In this document: positions 42,231 through 52,875 of the stretch, piece by piece
Layout of the letters: each line of letters begins with the position of its first letter
Position numbering within the stretch: the stretch's first letter is position 1
Origin: Lentzea alba
GTDB lineage: Bacteria; Actinomycetota; Actinomycetes; Mycobacteriales; Pseudonocardiaceae
NCBI RefSeq assembly: GCF_011067745.1
Contig: NZ_JAAMPJ010000006.1
Location: 161,009 to 225,008 of the forward strand
Direction of reading: 5' to 3'
Length of the DNA: 64,000 nt
Position numbers and translations under genes: made by a program
Notes under the pieces: model-generated
What the model was told of the DNA's origin: nothing
Databases searched by the model: none
The model's input: the letters and a program-made list of their open reading frames with translations, nothing else

Positions 42231-42286
42231 GGGGGTCCGGGGGCTCGCCCCCGGCAGGGGGTCTGGGGGCTTGGCCCCCAGAAAAA
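42231..42286 (+). repeat. Double-hairpin element, copy 2
   Basis: Same order and core as copy 1: GGGGGTCCGGGGGC-tcg-CCCCCGG then TCTGGGGGC-tt-GGCCCCCAGA and AAAAA. Loops and a few stem bases differ while pairing is kept. Confidence 0.8.
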
Positions 42287-42294
42287 GATACGAT

Positions 42295-42343
42295 GATTCG
42301 GGATACGGTCGACGCTTTCCGTCGACAGGAGTAGCCCCGAATC
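42295..42343 (-). terminator. Terminator after tRNA-Ile
   Basis: Outer arms GATTCGGG and CCCGAATC, inner arms GTCGACG and CGTCGAC around CTTTC. Nested like the tRNA-Ala terminator; a T run follows on the minus strand. Confidence 0.75.
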
Positions 42344-42346
42344 GAG

Positions 42347-42420
42347 TGGGCCTAGGAGGACTTGAACCTCCGACCTCTTCATTATCAGTGAAGCGCTCTA
42401 ACCGCCTGAGCTATAGGCCC
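42347..42420 (-). tRNA. tRNA-Ile(GAT)
   Basis: 74 bases on the minus strand. Acceptor arms GGGCCTA and TAGGCCC; D-arm TAGCTCAGGCGGTTAGAGC; anticodon stem CTTCA/TGAAG around CTGATAA, anticodon GAT; T-arm GGAGGTTCAAGTCCTCC. Discriminator A; CCA not encoded. Confidence 0.96.
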
Positions 42421-42493
42421 TCGATCAACTGTCACCCCTTGGGGCGACGAGGAGAACCTTACAGGATCGTCCTCGCCGCTCCCAAATCGGGGG

Positions 42494-43558
42494 TCACTCA
42501 CGCTCGGAGAGCGTCAACTCCAAGCCACCAGCCAGATCCGCCGACACGTTGTAGACGAACGCGCCCACGGTCGCGAGGGCCGTGAACAGCACGATGTTGA
42601 CGGCACCGATGATCGCCGAGACGCCGAACACGCGGCCGGCGCTGATCAACGGTTCGCCCGGTTCGTTGGCCTGGAGCAGGTCGTTCGCGGTGCTGTTGAT
42701 CTTGTCCCAGACGCCCATGCCGTGCAGGACGCCGTAGAGCACGCCGACCGCCACGAGCCAGACGAAGAACAGCGCGACGCCCAGCACCAGGGCGAGCTTG
42801 AGCACCGACCACGGGTCGACGCGCTTCACCTGCAGCGAGGCGCGCCGCGGGCCGCGGCCGGGGCGGCGGGCCGACGGGGTGGCCGCGGCGGGGCGGGCTC
42901 CGCCGTTGCCGAGGTTCACCGACGTGCGGCTGCTGCCCAGGCCCACCGGGATGGCCGAGCCCGTGACCACCGGCTTCTGCACCTTGACGGTGTCCGGGTC
43001 GGTCATCGGGAAGGCCGGCTCGGGGTTCGAGGCAGAGGACGGAGCAGGCGGCGCGGACGGAGCCACGTACGCCTGGGTCGCGTCCTGCTGCGCGGCCTCC
43101 GTGTCGTTCGTCACGCGCTGCCAGGGCGGCGGCGCCGAGACGACGACCGGCTCGTCGGCGGTCGGAGCAGGAGCCGCCGGAGCAGCCGTGGTCGCCGGTG
43201 CGGGAGTCTCCGCAGCCGGTGCCGGTGCCGGTGCTGGCGTCGGTGCCGGCGTCTCGAGCGCGACCGTCTTCTGCTCGACCGGCTTGGTCTTCTGCTCGGC
43301 AGGAGCAGCCGGTGCGGGCGTGGCCGGAGCAGCGGGAGCCGCAGCGGCCGGAGTCTCGGGCTTTGCGGGCTTGGCGGCCTCGGTCGCCTTCTCCGCCGTC
43401 ACAGGCTTGGTCTTGTCCTGCGCGTTCCCACCCGAGGAACCGGAGGCCGCCGGCGCGGCCGCGTCAGCCTTCTTCTCCGCAGCGTTCTGGGGAGTCGGCT
43501 TGGTGATCACCGCGGTCTTGTCCGCGTCCCGACCTTCGCGGTTCTCGGGTGGAGTCAC
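42494..43558 (-). CDS. DUF3566 membrane protein downstream of gyrA
   Basis: 354 residues. The first about 230 are a low-complexity Ala/Pro/Lys/Thr-rich cytoplasmic region. The C-terminal about 120 residues are the DUF3566 domain with two helices (LKLALVLGVALFFVWLVAVGVLYGVLHGMGVW and VSAIIGAVNIVLFTALATVGAFVYNVSADLAGGLELTLSERE). The same gene follows gyrA in mycobacteria (Rv0007). It is membrane-bound; its function is unknown. Confidence 0.92.
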   Translation of the reverse strand: MTPPENREGRDADKTAVITKPTPQNAAEKKADAAAPAASGSSGGNAQDKTKPVTAEKATEAAKPAKPETPAAAAPAAPATPAPAAPAEQKTKPVEQKTVALETPAPTPAPAPAPAAETPAPATTAAPAAPAPTADEPVVVSAPPPWQRVTNDTEAAQQDATQAYVAPSAPPAPSSASNPEPAFPMTDPDTVKVQKPVVTGSAIPVGLGSSRTSVNLGNGGARPAAATPSARRPGRGPRRASLQVKRVDPWSVLKLALVLGVALFFVWLVAVGVLYGVLHGMGVWDKINSTANDLLQANEPGEPLISAGRVFGVSAIIGAVNIVLFTALATVGAFVYNVSADLAGGLELTLSERE

Positions 43559-43591
43559 GAGCTGTCCTTAGCCTCTCGCTAGCAATTCCGA

Positions 43592-46147
<2,556 letters not shown>

Positions 46148-46202
46148 TGTTCTCTTTCCTTCTCGCCAGTAACGCCAGGGTGCCTAGGTGCCAAGACCGG
46201 AC

Positions 46203-48170
46203 TCAGATGTCCAGGAACTTGATGCTCTTGGCGTTGCGGGTGATGAACGAACGGCGTGCCTCGACGTCCTCGCCCATGAGCACGCTGAACAGCTCGTCGG
46301 CGGTGGCCGCGTCGTCCATGGTGACCTGCCGCAGGATCCGGTTGGCCGGGTCCATCGTGGTCTCCCACAGCTCCTCGGCGTTCATCTCGCCAAGACCCTT
46401 GTACCGCTGGATGTTGTCGTCCTTGCCGAGCCTCTTGCCGCCCTCGAGACCTGCCTTGATCACGGCGTCGCGCTCGCGGTCGGAGTAGACGTACTCCGGC
46501 TCGGCGCGCTGCCACTTGATCTTGTAGAGCGGCGGCTGCGCGAGGTAGACGTGGTTGTGCTCGATGAGCGGCTGCATGAAGCGGAACAGCAGCGTGAGCA
46601 GCAGCGTGCGGATGTGCTGGCCGTCGACGTCGGCGTCGGCCATCAGCACGATCTTGTGGTAGCGCAGCTTCGACAGGTCGAACTCGTCGTGGATACCGGT
46701 GCCGAGCGCCGTGATCAGCGACTGGACCTCGGTGTTCTTCAGAACGCGGTCGATGCGCGCCTTCTCGACGTTGATGATCTTGCCGCGGATCGGCAGGATC
46801 GCCTGGTACATCGAGTCGCGGCCTTCCTTGGCTGAGCCGCCTGCGGAGTCACCCTCGACGATGTAGAGCTCGCAGCGCTCCGGCTCGGTCGAGCGGCAGT
46901 CCTTCAGCTTGCCGGGCAGGCCGCCGATGTCCAGCGCGCCCTTGCGGCGCACCAGCTCGCGGGCCTTGCGGGCGGCGATGCGGGCCTGCGCCGACGACAC
47001 CGACTTGGTGACGATCGTCTTCGCCTCGTTGGGGTGCCGCTCGAACCAGTCGGCCAGGTGCTCATTCGTCGACTTCTGCACGAACGACTTGGCCTCGCTG
47101 TTGCCCAGCTTGGTCTTCGTCTGGCCCTCGAACTGGGGCTCCTTCAACTTCACCGAGATGATCGCGGCGAGACCCTCGCGGATGTCGTCACCGGTGAGGT
47201 TGGTGTCCTTCTCCTTGAGGAGCTTCTTCTCGCGCGCGTACTCGTTGACGACACGCGTCAACGCGGCGCGGAAGCCCTCTTCGTGGGTGCCGCCCTCGTG
47301 CGTGTTGATCGTGTTCGCGAAGGTGTAGACCGACGCCGTGTAGCCGGTGTTCCACTGCATCGCGACCTCGACCTGGAGGTCCTCGCCCTGCGCCTCGAAA
47401 CCGATCACCTTCTGGTGCACGGCCTCGCGCGTGTGGTTGATGTGGCGGACGAAGTCCTCCAGACCACCTGGGTAGTGGAAGACGCGCTCCTTCACCGCGG
47501 CCTTGTGGCCCTCGGCGTCGGCTTCCTCGTCCGCCTCCGAGACCCGCTCGTCGCGCAGGACGATCGTGATCCCCTTGTTGAGGAACGCCATCTCCTGCAG
47601 CCGGCGCGCGATCGTCTCGACGTTGTACTCGGTGGTCTCGAAGATCTCCGGGTCGGCCCAGAACGTGACCGAGGTACCGGTCTCGGTCGTCGGCGCGCCC
47701 TTCTCCAGCGGCGTCGGCTTGGCGTTCTCGTAGCGCTGGGTCCAGAGGAAACCCTTGTGCTTGATCTCCAGGTCGACGGCCGTGGACAGCGCGTTCACCA
47801 CAGAGATGCCGACACCGTGCAGACCGCCGGACACCGCGTAGGAGTCGCTGTCGAACTTGCCGCCCGCGTGCAGCTTGGTCATGACGACCTCGACGGTCGG
47901 GATGCCCTCCACCGGGTGGACGTCGGTCGGGATGCCACGACCGTCGTCGATCACCCGGACGCCGCCGTTGGCCAGCAGGGTGACGTCTACCGTTGTCGCG
48001 TAGCCCGCCATCGCCTCGTCGACCGAGTTGTCCACAACCTCCTGGACCAGGTGGTGCAGACCGCGCTCGCCGGTCGAGCCGATGTACATGCCCGGCCTCT
48101 TGCGCACTGCCTCGAGACCCTCGAGGACAGTGATCGAGGACGCGCCGTACTCATTCTTCTTTGCTGACAC
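46203..48170 (-). CDS. gyrB: DNA gyrase subunit B
   Basis: 655 residues from GTG 48170. GHKL ATPase: VRKRPGMYIGSTGERGLHHLVQEVVDNSVDEAMAG, DDGRGIPTDVHP, GGLHGVGISVVNALS. The TOPRIM domain has YIVEGDSAGGSAKEGRD and LMADADVDGQHIRTLLLT, and the end is a Toprim-C region (RYKGLGEMNAEELWETTMDP). ATP hydrolysis drives supercoiling with GyrA. Confidence 0.98.
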   Translation of the reverse strand: MSAKKNEYGASSITVLEGLEAVRKRPGMYIGSTGERGLHHLVQEVVDNSVDEAMAGYATTVDVTLLANGGVRVIDDGRGIPTDVHPVEGIPTVEVVMTKLHAGGKFDSDSYAVSGGLHGVGISVVNALSTAVDLEIKHKGFLWTQRYENAKPTPLEKGAPTTETGTSVTFWADPEIFETTEYNVETIARRLQEMAFLNKGITIVLRDERVSEADEEADAEGHKAAVKERVFHYPGGLEDFVRHINHTREAVHQKVIGFEAQGEDLQVEVAMQWNTGYTASVYTFANTINTHEGGTHEEGFRAALTRVVNEYAREKKLLKEKDTNLTGDDIREGLAAIISVKLKEPQFEGQTKTKLGNSEAKSFVQKSTNEHLADWFERHPNEAKTIVTKSVSSAQARIAARKARELVRRKGALDIGGLPGKLKDCRSTEPERCELYIVEGDSAGGSAKEGRDSMYQAILPIRGKIINVEKARIDRVLKNTEVQSLITALGTGIHDEFDLSKLRYHKIVLMADADVDGQHIRTLLLTLLFRFMQPLIEHNHVYLAQPPLYKIKWQRAEPEYVYSDRERDAVIKAGLEGGKRLGKDDNIQRYKGLGEMNAEELWETTMDPANRILRQVTMDDAATADELFSVLMGEDVEARRSFITRNAKSIKFLDI

Positions 48171-48398
48171 GGGCCTGGAGTCTCCTCGCTGATGCGGGCA
48201 CGGCCCGCACGTTGATGGGTGACGCTCCCCGTGATTCTACCGGTGCACCACGACAGAACGGGGCCAAGGACACCTTTGATTCGGTCACAGAGGCCCTGAA
48301 TCGGCTGAAGATGGGTGCGGACCGCTGAAATGGGGGTTCAAATCCGCAGGTGAACGCTCATTGAGCCGCAGAACGGCCGCTGAGCGCTTGACAGGACC

Positions 48399-49058
48399 TC
48401 ACCCGTAGGTGTCACGCGGACCGCGTCCAGGAACGTGCCTGGGGCCGTGTCGCCAGTTCGGCGCGTCCGGACCCTTGATCTTGAGCCGTTTGACGACGCC
48501 GTGACCGACACCCGCAGCAATCCGCTTGAGCAGATCGCGCTGCAGCAGGCGCAGCTGAGTGGCCCACGCCGTCGACGACGCCTGGACCGTCAGTTCCCCG
48601 TCACTGAGCGCGATCGGTTTCGCGTGCTCGGCGACGTCCTCTCCCACTAATTTTGCCCAACGGCCGAAGACCTGGCCACCCTGGAGTTGCTCGACCCAGC
48701 CGCGGTCCGCGGCGATCCGGGAGGCGATCCGGCCGAGCGGCTGGGGGTCGCGGTCGTCCGGACCCGGCCCCGACCAGCGCCGGCGCCGACGGTTGACCGG
48801 GCGGCCCTTCGACTTGCTACCGGGCACCCTGCCGCGGGCTTTCGCGCTGGCCTTCGCGGCCTCGAGAGCGGCCCGTGCGAGGTCAGACCCCTTCAGGGGT
48901 TCACCCCCAGGTGTGAGGAAACCTGTGGACAAGTCCGGATTTGTGACGGAGTTATCCACACCATCCACAGACTTGTCCCCAGATGTGTGGGCGGACACAC
49001 CCGATCGAGCTACATGTGGGGCTTTTGCACCCTCAGAGTCAGGCGTCGAGTCAGACAC
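48399..49058 (-). CDS. dciA: DciA family (DUF721) helicase-loading protein
   Basis: About 219 residues from GTG 49058, chosen because GGGGAGG lies 6 bases upstream; it overlaps the recF stop by 8 bases. The N-terminal about 110 residues are disordered and basic (GSKSKGRPVNRRRRRW). The DUF721 domain follows (LGRIASRIAADRGWVEQLQGGQVFGRWAKLVGEDVAEHAKPIALSDGELTVQASSTAWATQLRLLQRDLLKRI). DciA recruits the replicative helicase at oriC in bacteria lacking DnaC/DnaI. Two perfect DnaA boxes lie inside its 5' coding part. Confidence 0.94.
   Translation of the reverse strand: MSDSTPDSEGAKAPHVARSGVSAHTSGDKSVDGVDNSVTNPDLSTGFLTPGGEPLKGSDLARAALEAAKASAKARGRVPGSKSKGRPVNRRRRRWSGPGPDDRDPQPLGRIASRIAADRGWVEQLQGGQVFGRWAKLVGEDVAEHAKPIALSDGELTVQASSTAWATQLRLLQRDLLKRIAAGVGHGVVKRLKIKGPDAPNWRHGPRHVPGRGPRDTYG
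48924..48980. promoter_or_regulatory. DnaA-box cluster inside dciA
   Basis: TGTGGACAA (48924-48932) and TTATCCACA (48952-48960) are exact DnaA boxes in opposite orientation, with near matches CATCCACAG and TTGTCCCCA just after. They fall in codons for the disordered N-terminal part of DciA, where the protein sequence is under little constraint. Confidence 0.6.
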
Positions 49059-50157
49059 GCCGCACCTCCCCGTCATGCACCACGAACCGAGCGCCGCTCA
49101 GCTCCTCCGGAACGTCCTCCGCCACCGCCGCGGTGATGAACACCTGCTCGGCACCAGCCGCCACCTTGGCCAGCTGCTGCCGCCGGCCGCGGTCGAGTTC
49201 GGCGAAGACATCGTCCAGCACGAGCACCGGTTCGAGGCCGTCGACACGCATGAGTTCGTACCCGCCGAGCCGCAGCGCGAGTGCGAACGACCATGACTCT
49301 CCGTGACTGGCGTAGCCCTTTGCGGGGAGCTCTCCGAGGGTGAGGTCGAGGTCGTCGCGGTGCGGGCCGACGAGGCATACGCCGCGTTCGATCTCCTGCC
49401 GCCGCACCCGGTCGAGCTCGGCCAGCAGCAGATCCTCGATGCTCTCCCGGTCTTCCGGAAGCTCGCCGACGCTCGACCGGTACGAGATGAGCGCCGGACG
49501 TGACTCCGGAGCGACCTCCGCGTACGCCGAGGTCACGTGGTCCGCCATGTCGCGGACGAGCTTCAGCCGCGCGGCCAGCAGCTCCGCGCCGTGCTTGGCG
49601 AGGTGCCCGTCCCAGACGTCGAGCGTGGACAGCTCCGCCGATCGAGAATGCTTCACCGTCTTCAACAACGCGCTGCGCTGCTTGAGGACACGGTCGTAGT
49701 CGCTGCGAACGCCGGCGAACCGCGGCGCGCGCAACACCAGCATCTCGTCGAGGAACCGCCGCCGGTCGCCCGGATCGCCGCGCACGAGAGAGAGGTCCTC
49801 CGGTGCGAACAACACGGTGCGCAGGATCCCGAGCACATCGCGCGGACGCGGCACCGGACCACGGTTGATCCGCGCCCGGTTCGCCTTGCCCGCCGTGATC
49901 TCGAGTTCCACGAGCAGCTCGCGGTCGTCGTTGACCACGGCCGCCCGCACAACGGCGCGTTGAGCACCGTGACGGATCAACGGCGCGTCCGTGGCGACGC
50001 GGTGCGAACCGAGCGTCGCTACGTACCCGATCGCCTCGACCAGGTTCGTCTTGCCCTGGCCGTTGCGCCCGATGAGCACCGAGACACCGGGCTCGAACGC
50101 CAGGTCAGCGAGCTCCCACGACCGGAAGTCGCTGACCTGGAGGTGTCTGACGTGCAC
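49051..50157 (-). CDS. recF: DNA replication and repair protein RecF
   Basis: 368 residues. Walker A in LIGRNGQGKTNLVEAIGY, SMC-like signature around SHGESWSFALALRLGGYEL, Walker B in PVLVLDDVFAELDRGRR. It loads RecA onto gapped DNA at stalled forks with RecO and RecR. GTG start at 50157 sits next to the gnd stop. Confidence 0.97.
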   Translation of the reverse strand: MHVRHLQVSDFRSWELADLAFEPGVSVLIGRNGQGKTNLVEAIGYVATLGSHRVATDAPLIRHGAQRAVVRAAVVNDDRELLVELEITAGKANRARINRGPVPRPRDVLGILRTVLFAPEDLSLVRGDPGDRRRFLDEMLVLRAPRFAGVRSDYDRVLKQRSALLKTVKHSRSAELSTLDVWDGHLAKHGAELLAARLKLVRDMADHVTSAYAEVAPESRPALISYRSSVGELPEDRESIEDLLLAELDRVRRQEIERGVCLVGPHRDDLDLTLGELPAKGYASHGESWSFALALRLGGYELMRVDGLEPVLVLDDVFAELDRGRRQQLAKVAAGAEQVFITAAVAEDVPEELSGARFVVHDGEVRRV

Positions 50158-51039
50158 TTATGCCTTCTGAACGGCGTGGCCACCGAACTGGTTGCGCAGC
50201 GCGGCCACCGCACGCATCGCGGGCGAGTCGTCCTGCCGCGACTGGAACCTCGCGAAGAGCGCGGCGGAGATCACCGGGAGCGGCACCGCGTTGTTGATGC
50301 CCTCCTCGACGGTCCACCGGCCCTCGCCGGAGTCCTCGACGTACCCGCGCAGGTCGTCGAGCTCCGGGTCGGACTCCAGCGCGCGCACCAGCAGATCGAG
50401 CAGCCACGACCGCACGACGGTGCCGCGCTGCCAGGCCGAGATCACCGCGGGCACGTTGTCCACGACGTCGGTCTTGTCGAGCAGCTCGAAGCCCTCGGCG
50501 TACGCCTGCATCAGGCCGTACTCGATGCCGTTGTGCACCATCTTCGAGTAGTGGCCGGCGCCGACCTTGCCCGCGTGCGCGAAGCCTTCCTCGCGCGGAC
50601 CCTCCGGACGCAGCGCGTCGAAGATCGGCATCGCCTGCTCGACGTGCGCGGCGTCGCCACCGACCATCAGCGCGTAGCCGTTGTCGAGACCCCACACACC
50701 GCCGGACACACCGCAGTCGAGGTAGCCGATCTGCTTCTCCGCCAACAGGTCCGCGTGGATCCGGTCGTCGGTGAACTTGGAGTTGCCGCCGTCGACCACC
50801 AGGTCGCCGGGCTGCAGCAGCTCGGACAGCTCCTTCACCGTGTTACGGGTGATCTCGCCGGCGGGCACCATCACCCACACGACGCGCGGCGCTTCGAGCT
50901 TGGACACCATGTCCGCCAACGACTCCGAGTCGCTGACCTCCGGGTTGCGGTCGTAGCCGATCACCTCGTGACCGGCACGACGCACCCGCTCGCGCATGTT
51001 GAAACCCATCTTGCCGAGGCCGACGAGTCCGAGCTGCAC
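50158..51039 (-). CDS. gnd: 6-phosphogluconate dehydrogenase (decarboxylating), short form
   Basis: 293 residues, the short bacterial form rather than the 470-residue form. Rossmann motif LGLVGLGKMGFNM; VDGGNSKFTDD; substrate motif GVSGGVWGLDNGYALMVGG; catalytic Lys in YSKMVHNGIEYGLMQAYAEG. It oxidises 6-phosphogluconate to ribulose-5-phosphate. Its position between dnaN and recF is usual in actinobacteria. Confidence 0.95.
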   Translation of the reverse strand: MQLGLVGLGKMGFNMRERVRRAGHEVIGYDRNPEVSDSESLADMVSKLEAPRVVWVMVPAGEITRNTVKELSELLQPGDLVVDGGNSKFTDDRIHADLLAEKQIGYLDCGVSGGVWGLDNGYALMVGGDAAHVEQAMPIFDALRPEGPREEGFAHAGKVGAGHYSKMVHNGIEYGLMQAYAEGFELLDKTDVVDNVPAVISAWQRGTVVRSWLLDLLVRALESDPELDDLRGYVEDSGEGRWTVEEGINNAVPLPVISAALFARFQSRQDDSPAMRAVAALRNQFGGHAVQKA

Positions 51040-51079
51040 GGTGTTCTCCCCTAAACGTTTCTGTTACCCGGTAAGGGTT

Positions 51080-52204
51080 TTAGCCGGGCAGGCGAACGGG
51101 CATCAGGAGGTACAGGTAGCCCGGTGCCACGTTCCCATCCTCGTCCACCGGCTTGAGCAACGCCGGTCGGCTGGGTGTGGTGAAGGACAAGTGGACTTTC
51201 TGGGTGCGGACGGCACCGAGACCGTCGAGCAGGTAGCCGGGGTTGAACGCGATCGTGACCGCGTCGCCGGTGTACTCGACCGGAAGCTCTTCCTCGGCCG
51301 AACCCTCGTCGTCGCCACCGGCGGACAGACGCAGACCGCCGTCCACGAACTCGAGGCGCACCTGCGTGCCGCGCTCGGCGACGAGCGACACGCGCTTGAT
51401 CGCCTGCTGCAGCGCGTCGATGTCGATGATCGCCGCGGCCGAGTGCTCGGACGGCAGCAGCTGGCGGTACTTCGGGAAGTCGGCGTCGAGCAGGCGGGTG
51501 GTCGTGCGCTTGCCGGAACCCGCCAGACCGAGCAGACCGTCGTTCGCCGCGAGAGACATCTCGACCTTGCTGCCGGACGAGCCGAGCGTCTTGGCCGCGT
51601 CGCCGAGCGTCTTGGCCGGGACGAGCACGGCGACCTCGCCGAGCGCCTCGTCCGGCTCCCACGGGAACTCGCGCATGGCGAGCCGGAACCGGTCGGTGGC
51701 GACCAGGGTCAGCTTGCCGTCGCCGATCTCGACGCGGACGCCGGTCAGCATCGGGAGCGTGTCGTCCTTGCCGGCCGCGACGGCGACCTGACCGACCGCC
51801 TCGCCGAAGACCTCGCCCGGAAGCTCACCGATGAGCTGCGGCATGGACGGGAGCGCGGGGTAGTCCTCGACCGGCATCGTCGGGAGGCTGAACCTGGCGC
51901 TGCCACAGCTGATCATCATCCGAGCGCCGTCGACCGCGATCTCGACCGGGTGGTTCGGCAGCGCCTTGGTGATGTCGGCGAGCAGACGGCCGGAGACCAG
52001 CGCGCGGCCGCCGTCGGCGATCGTGGCCGGAACACCGACCTGGGCGGAGACCTCGTAGTCGAACCCGGAGACCGTCAGCGAATCGTCCGACTCCGCGTCG
52101 AGCAGCACGCCGCCCAGCACGGGGACCGGCGGACGGGACGGAAGGCTGCGAGCGACCCAGGCGACAGCGTCGGCCAGGCCGTCGCGTTCGACGCGGATCT
52201 TCAT
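51080..52204 (-). CDS. dnaN: DNA polymerase III beta sliding clamp
   Basis: 374 residues with the three clamp domains: MKIRVERDGLADAVAWVARSLPSRPPVPVLGGVLLDA, TDRFRLAMREFPWEP, and the end APGYLYLLMPVRLPG. It encircles DNA and tethers polymerases. AAAGGACG ribosome site just upstream. First gene after oriC. Confidence 0.98.
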   Translation of the reverse strand: MKIRVERDGLADAVAWVARSLPSRPPVPVLGGVLLDAESDDSLTVSGFDYEVSAQVGVPATIADGGRALVSGRLLADITKALPNHPVEIAVDGARMMISCGSARFSLPTMPVEDYPALPSMPQLIGELPGEVFGEAVGQVAVAAGKDDTLPMLTGVRVEIGDGKLTLVATDRFRLAMREFPWEPDEALGEVAVLVPAKTLGDAAKTLGSSGSKVEMSLAANDGLLGLAGSGKRTTTRLLDADFPKYRQLLPSEHSAAAIIDIDALQQAIKRVSLVAERGTQVRLEFVDGGLRLSAGGDDEGSAEEELPVEYTGDAVTIAFNPGYLLDGLGAVRTQKVHLSFTTPSRPALLKPVDEDGNVAPGYLYLLMPVRLPG

Positions 52205-52875
52205 GAGGCGTCCTTTCCTCGACAGTCGACAAGCCCAACCACGACAACGTGCCAGTGGGGGTTAGGGAGCCTCGACCCTCGGCTACCCGAGGTGCGGAGC
52301 AACCACGTTAGAGCGTCCTGGCCCTTCCCGTCACTTCGGGGTTCGGGCACCGATCCCCGGGAACCATCCCCCGCTGTTTTGCTTTGAAGTTCTTCCTTGA
52401 AGAGATCAAACAGCAGTAACAGTAAGGGCTGTGGATTGTGTGGACTGGTGTTGAACCTGCTGGTCAGGGTGTCACCCACCATGTGGACTAAGGGGGGATG
52501 GCACCCGGGGACAGATCGGCGCACCCGGGGACAGCCAGTTGTGCACACCTCTCGATCCACAGATCGTCCACAGTTGTCCCCGGGTGCGTCCCCGGGTGCG
52601 GGGCAGTTGTACCCGGGTGTTCAACAGGCTTCCGTGGCCAGATCGTGGCCTGGGTCTCAGACTTTTCCAGTTGTCCCCACCCCTTCGAGTGCTGGGGCTG
52701 AACAGAAAGCCTTGCCGGGCGGCCGGGCACCCCTCGACTCCACCTGGGTTCGAGCGCGCGCGTACGGCCCGTGCGACTCCGTCTGCTTGTGCTTCCCGGG
52801 TGCGCCCCCCGTTGCGGGCGAACGAAAAAGGGGCCCTCCGTGTCGGAGGACCCCTTCGTTGCTACCCGGGTCGGA
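52205..52875. other. oriC: Replication origin oriC (dnaA-dnaN spacer)
   Basis: A 671-base non-coding region between dnaN and dnaA, the usual actinobacterial oriC position. Degenerate DnaA boxes: TGTGGATTG 52430, TGTGGACTG 52439, TGTGGACTA 52482, TTGTGCACA 52539, CGATCCACA 52553, TCGTCCACA 52564, TTGTCCCCA 52671. A locally AT-rich stretch at about 52376-52426 may be the unwinding element. Direct and inverted copies of GCACCCGGGGACA occur at 52501, 52521, 52575, 52588 and 52608. No exact TTATCCACA or TTGTCCACA is present. Confidence 0.8.
52824..52857 (-). terminator. Terminator of dnaA
   Basis: On the minus strand AAGGGGTCCTCCG and CGGAGGGCCCCTT pair around ACA (one mismatch), followed by TTTT. 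It ends dnaA transcription before oriC. Confidence 0.85.

Noticed and set aside
42158..42382. Minus-strand 74-residue frame over tRNA-Ile and the double-hairpin element
   Set aside because: Overlaps a tRNA and structured repeat; no ribosome site or family.
48028..48036. TTGTCCACA DnaA box inside gyrB
   Set aside because: It encodes part of the conserved VVDNSVDEA motif of GyrB, so the match is explained by protein constraint.
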